Source: Planococcus sp. MB-3u-03
GTDB lineage: Bacteria > Bacillota > Bacilli > Bacillales_A > Planococcaceae
Reading direction: 5' to 3'
Assembly (NCBI RefSeq): GCF_002833405.1
Contig: NZ_CP025123.1
Span: forward strand, 1 to 64,000
DNA: 64,000 nt
Shown: one piece after another, positions 36,635 through 44,738 of the stretch
Layout of the letters: each line of letters starts with the position of its first letter
How positions within the stretch are numbered: the stretch's first letter is position 1
Notes under the pieces: model-generated
Seen by the model: only the letters and a program-made list of their open reading frames with translations
Databases searched by the model: none
What the model was told of the DNA's origin: nothing
Made by a program: the position numbers and the translations under genes

Positions 36635-36662
36635 AAAAAAGGCAAAACAACTATGGTTTTGC
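36635..36662 (-). terminator. Terminator after the candidate Rep gene
   Basis: GCAAAACCATAGTTGTTTTGC plus TTTTTT on the minus strand. The rest of 36302-36817 is AT-rich with no gene I can support. Confidence 0.7.
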
Positions 36663-36817
36663 GTAAATTGATAGAATAAAGTCGTGGCCAGTGCCATAGA
36701 ATCAATAGCAGTACAAATGCTAAATCAGATAGGCCATTAAATCACACGACAAATAGACCTCTCATTTTAGAATAAGAAGCCAGAATTTCTGTATTGCTGC
36801 AGTTTGAAGAATCACCT

Positions 36818-38398
36818 CTACTGTTCGAGAATCTCGCGGAACATATTGAAGTGATGTTGTTTATCGTAGTTCACTCTATTGCTAGAACCTTTAGTCGTTT
36901 CAACGTAAGGCAATTGATTTACGACCTTCACTGGAGCGGAACGTGTGGAGGCAAGATCTTTCAAATACTGTTCGTATTTCTCTTTTTGAACCAGGAGAGT
37001 TCTTTCTGCTAACTCAAATGCAATTTCGCGCAATTCTGGGCGCGTCAGCCCTTGCTCAAAGTGAGAAAGAATTGACAAATGTACATGCGAAGTTTCCTCA
37101 AAAATCGGACTCCATCCCGTTTCTTCTGATGGCAAATCGTTTTGATTAATACCTAAATCTAGTAATTCCTTTTCGAAAACTACTTTATGGTTTATTGAGG
37201 ACTTAGTGTTGTAGTATGCGAGTAATTTGTTCACCTCGATGAATGTAAGCGATCCAAAAGCAGTTTTAAAAGTATTTGGTAGGTCCATTCCGGCCTTGCT
37301 TGCAGCACTAATGTCTTCAGCTGCCTTCAACAATATTCTTCGAATAGAAACTAAAACATAGTAATTCATCAAGTGGTCCTGCAAAGCAAATTCTTCGGTG
37401 TCGTGCACGTCGATAAGGGGCATCTTCTCTTTGCAGTAATCAATTAAGGATTTTTTATATATAGCTAACCCAACTAGACTGGCCGCTTTAAAGAGATCGT
37501 TTTTGATTCCAATAATGCCATTTATGGTATTGGATTTAAGAAAAGATGATTCGTATGCGTTTTCTTTTAAGATATTATCGATTTCTGTATGTGATGCTTT
37601 CACATTCATTGTTTTTGCCGTCACAGATTTAGCTAAATAGATATACAAAATGTGTGTGTCATTTTCAACCTTACGCTTAGAAGTTCTTACTTTCTTTTTA
37701 GAAAGGTTATCGCCTTCCGGTGATGAAGAATTCATGATTTCCACATGTTCCTCAAGGAGCGTTATATGTTCCTGGATATTTTGTTGGTTTATAAGTATAA
37801 GTCGCTTATTATCGTCGCGAGACGGTATCTTAAGTTCAATCACGTCTGCTTTTAGACATTCAATAAGCGTAGCCACGACATTCTTTGCTGACTTCATATA
37901 AACTAAGCCATTTTCTGCTGTATGTAGAGTATTATCGTAAAGGTTTTCGATATTAACACGTAGTGGTGCATTTTCGATTCTCGAAGATAAGACATAGGAA
38001 AACAAACGTGTAGCCCAACGCCCAAGTTTAGGAAAGTTCCCATCAACTAATCTTTCATAGTTAGGGACAAATGAAAGCCTATTAGACTTTTCAAAAGTAT
38101 GGACGTTGCTAAAGAGTTTGCCACTCTTCTCTTCGATAATGCCGGCATTTATTGCTACCTGCAATGCGTGTTTAAAAGAGCTTAATGTAAGATGGAGACG
38201 CTGCTTAATCTGAAACTTATACAATTTGATTTCGCGATCTACATCAACGTACGGACTTACTGTAAACATCATTCTGAAAACAGTCGGAGTTATATCTATC
38301 AGATTTTTAGAAAACGATGAAACGAAAGAACGGGATATTCGCGCGTAACGGATATCGGAAATGTCGGTTTCATAAGTTGAAGTTTTGAGTGCGACCAT
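36818..38398 (-). CDS. Candidate plasmid replication initiator, 526 aa
   Basis: No firm family match. The N-terminal 130 residues look like an initiator-type winged helix (SSFSKNLIDITPTVFRMMFTVSPYVDVDREIKLYKFQIKQRLHLTLSSFKHALQVAINAGIIEE), followed by charged helices. It is long, soluble and basic, preceded by TAGGAGGATTTAAG and by about 950 bases of hairpin-rich non-coding DNA, and it sits next to the tubZR partition locus. This context makes a Rep role likely, as in large Bacillus plasmids, but it is inference. Confidence 0.55.
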   Translation of the reverse strand: MVALKTSTYETDISDIRYARISRSFVSSFSKNLIDITPTVFRMMFTVSPYVDVDREIKLYKFQIKQRLHLTLSSFKHALQVAINAGIIEEKSGKLFSNVHTFEKSNRLSFVPNYERLVDGNFPKLGRWATRLFSYVLSSRIENAPLRVNIENLYDNTLHTAENGLVYMKSAKNVVATLIECLKADVIELKIPSRDDNKRLILINQQNIQEHITLLEEHVEIMNSSSPEGDNLSKKKVRTSKRKVENDTHILYIYLAKSVTAKTMNVKASHTEIDNILKENAYESSFLKSNTINGIIGIKNDLFKAASLVGLAIYKKSLIDYCKEKMPLIDVHDTEEFALQDHLMNYYVLVSIRRILLKAAEDISAASKAGMDLPNTFKTAFGSLTFIEVNKLLAYYNTKSSINHKVVFEKELLDLGINQNDLPSEETGWSPIFEETSHVHLSILSHFEQGLTRPELREIAFELAERTLLVQKEKYEQYLKDLASTRSAPVKVVNQLPYVETTKGSSNRVNYDKQHHFNMFREILEQ

Positions 38399-38462
38399 CT
38401 TAAATCCTCCTAAGTAATATGGGCATTTTCACATTTTGTAAGCGTGTTTGCTTTGATCTTCT

Positions 38463-38492
38463 TTCCCTTAAACATTTAAAGGTTTAAGGGAA
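38463..38492. repeat. 11-bp perfect inverted repeat upstream of the candidate Rep gene
   Basis: TTCCCTTAAAC and GTTTAAGGGAA with an 8-base spacer. Possible operator or origin element about 65 bases before the Rep start. Confidence 0.8.
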
Positions 38493-38798
38493 TCCCTGAA
38501 AACAAAAGCAATATACGCATTTAAAATGAGAAAAGCACCAGCAAATTATATAAAAAGTCTAGAATTTGCTTTCTTAGAGGTATAGAGTCTTGCACAGCCC
38601 TTATCTATTTGCTAAGATAAAGGAAGTGTTAGATACTAAAAAGACAATAAGAAAGCGGGCCTGGTTGCTCTCATTTTAAGAAGAGTCCAAGCAGAGTTCG
38701 ATTTTGAAATAAGCTTGTTGGCGCAAACTTATTTCTATAGTGGTTTCTATAGTGATTTATTTCTGATGTTAAACCGATCCAGTGGGGACTGGATCATG

Positions 38799-38825
38799 AG
38801 AACTTGCAGCTTGCAGGTTCTTTTT
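38799..38825 (+). terminator. Orphan terminator in non-coding DNA
   Basis: AGAACTTGCA and TGCAGGTTCT form a stem (one G-U) followed by TTTTT, directly after a perfect 8-bp hairpin. No gene precedes it, so it may end a small RNA. Confidence 0.6.
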
Positions 38826-39305
38826 CGGCTGAATGAACAAAAAGTTCATGACCTTGTACTATTAAGGCAGAAATATCCACCTTAATAAACCCATCCTCAC
38901 CCTAAATTCTAGTTTAAAACCAGAAAATTCAGAATAAGATAGATTGGTTGCCGAAGAGTCATATAAAGCATAGCATTTGAAAAAGATGTCCACATTTTGT
39001 TTGATAATGTAAGAAAGTGGGCATATTAATTGCTTTGATGATCAGCTTATATTTCGCACCTTTGTAATTATCTTCGACTACTTATAGCTAATCGTTAGTT
39101 TTTAAAAGAAAACCTTTATTTTATTTACGATATAGGAAAATGGGTATCTTTTAATAAATTCTTTTAGACTATTAGAATCATATTGATAAATTATTTCATT
39201 TTGGACTCTCCAACGCTTGCTACCCAGAGCCCTGAATGCTATTATGAGATTAATTAAATATGGCTTCGTTATCATGTGTTCATGATCTTGTAGCCGAAAA
39301 GTCAA

Positions 39306-39344
39306 GAAAACCCGAAGTTCTTAGGAACTTGGGGTTTTCTTTGG
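39306..39344. terminator. Terminator after the coiled-coil pseudogene
   Basis: AAAACCCGAAGTTC and GAACTTGGGGTTTTC with T and A runs. Confidence 0.8.
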
Positions 39345-39349
39345 TATTT

Positions 39350-40026
39350 TTAAAGTGCAAGTGAATATGCGATAGGAAGTAGTAAAGCTAAAGCTCCTGC
39401 AATTGTATATTCAACTGTAGCAAACCCTCTCAGAATCTTCATAGATCGCTCTCCCTTCTCAAATAGCTCCTCTTGTGCTTCTATCAGTAATTTCTCTTTG
39501 GCCTTTATAAGCGGCTGTGAGTAGTCTGATTCGATATCTTTCGAAAGAACACTAATCTGTTTTTCTTTATCTTCAATTTCTCTTAATACGTGCCATTTCT
39601 GTTTCAAGATGATCCTGTTGTTCATCTAGTTTAGAAAGCTTATCCGATTGCTCAGTGGTAACCTCGGGTTTTATTTCTTCTTCTTGATCAGAGTCAGGGC
39701 CACTAAACAATTTTGCAAAGAATCCCTTATTTTTAGTTCTTCCCACATTTTCACTTTTTGTTTTAGTGAAAGAATCTCTAAATACTCTTTCCGTAAATCT
39801 ATGTTTTCGAGTTTATTCTCTAATCGAGTTAAATCAATTTGTAAGTCCTTTTTCTAAGCTGCAAGTTTTGAAGCTCAGTTAATTTGGTACTTCTTTTGTT
39901 ATTCAATTCAAGGTAATTTAAAATTCCTACATTTTGATTTTATTTCTTTCCCCATTTGATTGAGGTTCTGATATAAATATTCGAATAAAACCCTTCTCGA
40001 TAAGGCTTAGTTTCTTCTTCTGTCAT
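39350..40026 (-). pseudogene. Broken gene for a coiled-coil protein with C-terminal membrane segment
   Basis: ATG 40026 overlaps the TGA of the MerR-like gene. The reading passes through several frames: MTEEETKPYREGFYSNIYIRTSIKWGK, then KDLQIDLTRLENKLENIDLRKEYLEILSLKQKVK, then NVGRTKNKGFFAKLFSGPDSDQEEEIKPEVTTEQSDKLSKLDEQQDHLETEMARIK, then the open end with REIEDKEKQISVLSKDIE and a terminal membrane segment (YTIAGALALLLPIAYSLAL). At least two breaks are mended by one more A in an A run. The intact form would be a membrane-tethered coiled coil paired with the DNA-binding protein upstream. Confidence 0.55.
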
Positions 40027-40328
40027 AACTCGAGGTTCTTGTGATCTAACATCAAATTTACTAGAATAATTTTAAATATTGCGTCTAGCTGCCAATTTTC
40101 TTTTCTCATTTCCATAATAAACAAGGCTATCTGAAGATCCAGTTCATCGAATTGACGAATATCCTCAATTTTAGGAACGTAATGAATATTTTGGGATTCG
40201 AGTGAATTAAACCAGTTTGTGACTGTATTATAGTGGACCTTTTCTTCATTGCCGGTTATTAAACTGAGTCGAGTGCGGAGTTCCTTAGTGAACTCACTCA
40301 ATAACCATTTCTTCGTATACTTTTCCAT
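40023..40328 (-). CDS. MerR-like DNA-binding protein, 101 aa
   Basis: ATG 40328 has CGGAGGGCAG upstream. The sequence MEKYTKKWLLSEFTKELRTRLSLI ... VHYNTVTNWFNSLESQNIHYVPKIEDIRQFDELDLQIALFIMEMR has the MerR-type pattern (recognition helix, T-V-x-x-W, wing, then a helix over the dimer line). It may be the TubY-like third factor of tubZ loci or a repressor of the iterons immediately upstream. It is translationally coupled to the coiled-coil pseudogene. Confidence 0.6.
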   Translation of the reverse strand: MEKYTKKWLLSEFTKELRTRLSLITGNEEKVHYNTVTNWFNSLESQNIHYVPKIEDIRQFDELDLQIALFIMEMRKENWQLDAIFKIILVNLMLDHKNLEL

Positions 40329-40396
40329 AGCTGCCCTCCGAACTTTTACTGCTGTACTCATATTATAACTTAAAATGTTGATTATAAAGCATTTAT

Positions 40397-40636
40397 GATG
40401 CACTTATGGTGCACAATATGTGCATCACAAAGGATTCACAGATCACTTGTGGAGCACAATTTAAAACCGAATTATTGAAATCAGTGGTTTTATAGCCACA
40501 TATTATAAAAAATTAAAACAAATAACTTCGTTAAATTGTGAAGCATCACAAGAACATCACAGCTCACATGTGAAGCACAATTACTGAGTTGTGAAGCGTC
40601 ACAAGAGCGTCACAGTCCACATGTGGGGCACAAATT
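40397..40636. repeat. Iteron cluster between the MerR-like gene and tubZ
   Basis: TTGTGAAGCRTCACAA palindromes at 40536-40551 and 40589-40604 (53-bp period). CACWTGTGRRGCACAA occurs at about 40444, 40565 and 40618, and GTGCATCACAA near 40420-40430. They are dense GTG/CAC inverted units typical of initiator, partition or repressor binding. Confidence 0.8.
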
Positions 40637-40670
40637 GAGGCGTGGCGCGGGTTGAGAAAAAGAGGATTTT

Positions 40671-40712
40671 AAAAAAGGGCCTACATGAAGTCAATCTCCA
40701 TGTAGGCGTAGC
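40671..40712 (-). terminator. Terminator of tubZ
   Basis: GCCTACATG and CATGTAGGC with CCCTTTTTT after it on the minus strand. Confidence 0.9.
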
Positions 40713-40713
40713 T

Positions 40714-42024
40714 TTAATCTTTGAATAGGATATCAAAAGCATCTTCTGTTTCATTTTCTTTTTTAGAGCTTTCTTCTTCATTGGTGGAGTTACCAAAGAT
40801 ATCTTCGAATTCGAGTTCAGCATCGGTAGTAGCAACTTTAACTTCCTCAAAATCTGCAAATATATCATCATTACTTGGAAGGGCAGCTTGTTTTTCGGCT
40901 TCTTGCAATCGGTTGCTTTCTTGGATCATTGCTTTGACTCTTTCAGGTAATTGCAGTCCAGCAAATACCGAATAGAAGTAAGTATCTTTAATGTTCTTGT
41001 AATTGTAATTATAAAAGGCAATCGGTTTCTCGTTTGCGATAGGGGCAATATGATTGATTTCCGATTCAATTGCATTTGTGAATCCAAAGTTAAAGACTCG
41101 ATTGCTAGTGGCTTCATCTGCAAGTATACTCACGGCCAATCGTTTAGTACGACCCAAGTCATATCCGTCTGACAAAATTCCTTCTACGATGTTTTCCTTG
41201 AAATCATTAACTTGATCTTCAGCCTTAGAAGTGGAAATATCAGACGTTGGTTTAGAGAACTTAGAGAAGTGAAGTACGCCAGGCGTCTTAACCAGGTTTT
41301 CAAACTCTGAACTGTCAAAGTGGTTTTCACCTACGGGCTTATAACTTGCTGTAACAACATTTAATTCGTGTAGGGATTCAGCAATGAATTGATTAGTAAA
41401 AGATAGATAATCAGAAATGAGTGCTGAATTAGATTTGGTTTCAGTAAAGTGATCAAATAGTTTTTGATTGTCGACAATAATCATTGAGCCGAGTGCTTGC
41501 ATGGCTTGATTGATTTTTTTCAGTCGTTTAATTGCATTTGATATTACAGTCAAACCTTCATTTTTTCGCGGCAAAGTTAAAATTAACCCGAACTTACCTT
41601 TGAAGCCTGACTTCATTACTGAACCAATTGCTTGAATAATAGAACCTGTGCCAGTACCGCCGCCAAGACCTGCTACGATCCAAATGAAGTCTGAATCCTT
41701 GAACTGATTTTTAATGTGCTCTTGAACTTCTCCTTCGCTTTCAAGATACATTTGTTCGCCTAAATCAATATTGCGTCCCGCACCTCGGCCGCTCCCAATC
41801 AGTAACTTATTGATAGCAGGGTTCTGCACTTCGATTTTATCAAGATCGATTTGATTGGTATTAATAAGCAATGCGGAGTAAGGATATTTTTTGTTTGGTA
41901 TATTAGTAGAAATTTCTGCACACGCTGCAGCAATTGAATTACCGCCCATACCTAATCCGATAAATCCGAAATTGAGGCTTGTATTAATCTTTGTACTACT
42001 AAAAACTGCATTTTTAAAACTCAT
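40714..42024 (-). CDS. tubZ: TubZ-type plasmid partition GTPase, 436 aa
   Basis: Tubulin/FtsZ-like: NFGFIGLGMGGNSIAAACAEI (first loop), then the signature VAGLGGGTGTGSIIQAIG at about residue 115, ILTLPRKNEG and the T7-type region with NNQKLFDHF (VDNQKLFD). The C-terminal tail is acidic and flexible (about 75 residues), as in TubZ. It forms treadmilling filaments that move plasmid DNA bound by TubR. I start at ATG 42024. A GTG nine bases upstream is less likely. Confidence 0.9.
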   Translation of the reverse strand: MSFKNAVFSSTKINTSLNFGFIGLGMGGNSIAAACAEISTNIPNKKYPYSALLINTNQIDLDKIEVQNPAINKLLIGSGRGAGRNIDLGEQMYLESEGEVQEHIKNQFKDSDFIWIVAGLGGGTGTGSIIQAIGSVMKSGFKGKFGLILTLPRKNEGLTVISNAIKRLKKINQAMQALGSMIIVDNQKLFDHFTETKSNSALISDYLSFTNQFIAESLHELNVVTASYKPVGENHFDSSEFENLVKTPGVLHFSKFSKPTSDISTSKAEDQVNDFKENIVEGILSDGYDLGRTKRLAVSILADEATSNRVFNFGFTNAIESEINHIAPIANEKPIAFYNYNYKNIKDTYFYSVFAGLQLPERVKAMIQESNRLQEAEKQAALPSNDDIFADFEEVKVATTDAELEFEDIFGNSTNEEESSKKENETEDAFDILFKD

Positions 42025-42041
42025 AATAAACACTCGCTTTC

Positions 42042-42386
42042 TTAATTAGTTTTTTTCAAATACTCGTAAAATTCGCGTCCTAACGAAGAGATAGTATAGG
42101 TTCGTATTCTCCCGTATGATTTAACATCTAACAAGCCCGCACCTTCAAGCCTGGCTATACTTATGTCTAGCGTGTATCTGGAATTAATGTAATCTTTCTC
42201 TTGATCAGTGTCAGGTCTAATTTTCTTCTTCTGTAGATTAGCAGCTTTCCATAGCTGTTCTTTGGCCATGGCTTCTTTATTATTCCAAAGAGTGGTGAAA
42301 AGTAATTTGCTTTCATCTGACATTCGAACTTTAAACGTTTCAAATATGTTCTCTTTAGTAAGTGTCAATTCATCACCCCCGGTCAT
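42042..42386 (-). CDS. tubR: TubR-like DNA-binding adaptor
   Basis: Winged-helix protein of about 110 aa just upstream of tubZ (17-base gap), ending in DISIARLEGAGLLDVKSYGRIRTYTISSLGREFYEYLKK (recognition helix and wing). ATG 42386 has no ribosome binding site, while TTG 42368 has GGGGGTGAT, so the true start may be 42368. TubR binds the centromere repeats upstream and links them to TubZ. Confidence 0.8.
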   Translation of the reverse strand: MTGGDELTLTKENIFETFKVRMSDESKLLFTTLWNNKEAMAKEQLWKAANLQKKKIRPDTDQEKDYINSRYTLDISIARLEGAGLLDVKSYGRIRTYTISSLGREFYEYLKKTN

Positions 42387-42436
42387 CCAATTAAATTGCG
42401 TTTATGAATTCGAATTCGATAATTCAAAAACGTTGT

Positions 42437-42610
42437 ACGGTAATCATTACATAACTATGCGGTAGTGTCAATTTATTTATTGCGGTAGTTATTGCGGTAA
42501 TACAATATAAACGCATTTATCAAGTGTGATTTAGAATCAAAGACACTTTTTAAAATACTCGTAAACCCTTTTAAATAAGGGTTTTTTATTACTTTAGTTA
42601 TTACGGTAAT
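42437..42610. repeat. Candidate tubC centromere: RCGGTARt iterons
   Basis: RCGGTART copies at 42437, 42459, 42482, 42494 and 42603, interspersed with ATTAC complements, directly upstream of tubR. A GAATTCGAATTC palindrome at 42406-42417 lies nearer the gene. This matches the usual place of tubC. Confidence 0.7.
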
Positions 42611-42990
42611 AATTAATGTAACTATTACATTAAACATTACATAAATATCTAATGTAGCGTTGATAATGGGAGTGATTGATTTTGTTTTTGATAGCAATTC
42701 GGTATTTATTTCCTTGTTTTATTGATTGATCCAAAATAAGCAGTGCAAAATCTTCTAACAAAAGTAGTGGTCCTTTCTCTGGCTGTCCTTTTCTTAGTGC
42801 TGAACCGACATTAGTATGTGTTAGAAATTCTTGCGAATCTCAATGAGGTTTAGTAAATATGGTTTTTAGAATGAGTACACTTTCGTAAAAAAATGGAATG
42901 GAACGGCAGCTTATGTAACTCCAATTTTTCGTTGAACACAGAAGAATTAATTTGTTTTCCATAGAGTTTTAATACCGATTTTTTTAGGTT

Positions 42991-43073
42991 GTTTACACAC
43001 CCCTAAATAAATCCCTAGTAACACAACCCTAAACTATTGTAGAAAAGGGGTGTGATACTAGGGGGTGTGTAAC
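42991..43073. repeat. Long imperfect inverted repeat (candidate oriT)
   Basis: TACACACCCCTA...CCCTAGTA-aCACAaCCC pairs with GGGgTGTGa-TACTAGGG...GGTGTGTAA over about 80 bases. It lies 320 bases before the Replic_Relax/VirD4 operon. Confidence 0.6.
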
Positions 43074-43157
43074 CCAAATTCCTTTAAATGACTGGCAAAT
43101 CTCATTTTTTTAACTAAATACAATGCCTACTACTCCCCCCATGAATAACCCTTTAAT

Positions 43158-43235
43158 TACTGGAGAAAGTATTTTAGGGAATCCCGTGTTTCTCGGCATT
43201 TAGAGGACTTCCTTTTTGCGGTTTCTCTCCAGTCA
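43158..43235. repeat. Second inverted repeat before the mobilisation operon
   Basis: TACTGGAGAAA and TTTCTCTCCAGT, about 50 bases apart, adjacent to the repeat at 42991. Together they form a candidate transfer origin. Confidence 0.6.
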
Positions 43236-43283
43236 ATCAAGGCTTTATTTGAATATTTTATAGCCACCTTTTAGAAGCTATGC

Positions 43284-43377
43284 TATACTTTTTTTCAAAA
43301 TGAATGACAACAAACCAGGAGCACCCTGCCAGAAGAAAAGAGCGACCAGTCTCTTTCTTTTTGGCGGGGTTTTTTTG
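43284..43377 (+). promoter_or_regulatory. Extended -10 promoter and attenuator-like leader (copy D)
   Basis: TGCTATACT (-10 at 43284-43289, weak -35), then AGGAGCACCCT (43317-43327), inner AAAGAG/CTCTTT stem and TGGCGGGGTTTTTTT. The ribosome binding site AAAGGAGA follows at once. Confidence 0.75.
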
Positions 43378-43394
43378 TTGAAAGGAGATTGGAT

Positions 43395-44738
43395 ATGAGA
43401 ACCGACGTTTTAAAGTTAAAAGAGGATGGGCGGTTTAACGGGGTTCACTTAACGCCCGAAGAGTTGGAATTGTTGCAGCATCTTCATGAGTTTAAGTCCA
43501 TTCACGCTAGAAACGTTCATAAGTATTATGAGATCACTTCTAATGGCAGACGGAAGGGGAACATGGTTACGAATAGACTAGCAAAATTGGTGGCTAGTGG
43601 CATATTGTTTCAAGTGAATGATAAAGAACCAAAGAGAGAGATTTTCCGGCCTGTCAATTATGCTTATCGTTTAGGCGTAAGAGGAATTGAAGTATTAGCA
43701 AACCGAGGTGTGTTTTCACATGACGATATAGAATCCAAAAAGAAATACTCCTATTTGGTGAATATACCTACGCTTCACAATATGGCAATAAATTCCTTGT
43801 TCATGGAAGTGTACAGACTGATGTGGGAGCGGGGAGAATCTTTTGCTTTGCTTAATGTAAGAAGTAATAGAGGTGAGAATCATGAGTTAATAGATTCCAT
43901 ATCTAAAGGCAGAGAATTACAACCAATAATCCCAGACTGGATATATGAAACTGAGCAACGCATTATTTGCTTAGAAGTAGATAGTGGTTCTCAAACTTTA
44001 GGAACAATCGAAAACAAAATCGCTCGTTATAACTTATTAGCAAACAAGTCCAGTAAGCCTATTACTGTATTTTTTTCCGTTGGCTTATTAAACGGAGCGG
44101 ACGGGGAATCAAGAAGCAGAGATAGAAGGGTAGCTTCAATCAAGGAGACATTGAAAGAGAGCATCGAATGGGCTGACGGCCTAGAGATAATTGCTACTCC
44201 CTCCAATAGAGCTCCAAAAATCCTCCATAAACTCATTAGTCGGCAGTCTGCTATAGGGCGCTTACAGATGAAAAATAAAGCAAATCAATGGATTATGCAC
44301 GCCAACAAGAATAGTCCAGCTGAATTCACATTTTCAATAAGCCAAAACGACTTGGTATCACAGAAGCTAACTATCGAAGATCAATATGACTTAGACCTCC
44401 TGGCTGAAATACGATCTCCTGAAAATATGAAGATTGGTGTCTTGCTGTTTATGGAAGAGGGGTCTTTATTCTCTTATCAGCGGGCAAGAGCAAACGTGAA
44501 ACGAATTGTTACGCGAATATATGAAACAACCAATGCTAGTTTAAAGACTTCACTATTTTTGATTTACGAAAATGCGGAAGCGGCTGCAAACGATGTAGTG
44601 GCGTTGAATCCTAAATGCGAAATTATAATTTCTAGCCTAGATGAAGTGAAAGCTCCAACTAGAGAAGACGGTGTTTATCGACCGCTTGCAACAAAAGTGG
44701 CCACGCCTTTTACAAGAAGCGAAGGTAACATTCTATGA
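43395..44738 (+). CDS. Replic_Relax-family protein (mobilisation/relaxation), 447 aa
   Basis: N-terminal winged helix (LTPEELELLQHLHEFKSIHARNVHKYYEIT ... VTNRLAKLVASGILFQV) followed by a nuclease-like domain (PDWIYETEQRIICLEVDSGSQTLGTIENKIARY), the pattern of the replication-relaxation family on Firmicute plasmids. These proteins accompany or act as DNA-processing factors of transfer. ATG 43395 has AAAGGAGA 7 bases upstream. It overlaps the VirD4 gene by ATGA. The candidate oriT lies in the DNA directly upstream. Confidence 0.75.
   Translation: MRTDVLKLKEDGRFNGVHLTPEELELLQHLHEFKSIHARNVHKYYEITSNGRRKGNMVTNRLAKLVASGILFQVNDKEPKREIFRPVNYAYRLGVRGIEVLANRGVFSHDDIESKKKYSYLVNIPTLHNMAINSLFMEVYRLMWERGESFALLNVRSNRGENHELIDSISKGRELQPIIPDWIYETEQRIICLEVDSGSQTLGTIENKIARYNLLANKSSKPITVFFSVGLLNGADGESRSRDRRVASIKETLKESIEWADGLEIIATPSNRAPKILHKLISRQSAIGRLQMKNKANQWIMHANKNSPAEFTFSISQNDLVSQKLTIEDQYDLDLLAEIRSPENMKIGVLLFMEEGSLFSYQRARANVKRIVTRIYETTNASLKTSLFLIYENAEAAANDVVALNPKCEIIISSLDEVKAPTREDGVYRPLATKVATPFTRSEGNIL

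Larger units (their letters stand above)
38399..39305. other. Non-coding hairpin-rich stretch (candidate origin or small RNA)
   Basis: About 900 bases with no gene I can support. It holds the inverted repeat at 38463, an AAATAAG/CTTATTT inverted repeat near 38706-38734, two tandem TTTCTATAGTG copies near 38730-38755, the perfect stem GATCCAGT-gggg-ACTGGATC (38776-38795) and a plus-strand terminator AGAACTTGCAGCTTGCAGGTTCTTTTT (38799-38825). A minus-strand frame at 39102-39305 lacks a ribosome binding site. Confidence 0.5.

Noticed and set aside
39102..39305. 67-codon open frame on the minus strand
   Set aside because: Starts at TTG without a ribosome binding site in AT-rich non-coding DNA; overlaps no conserved signal.
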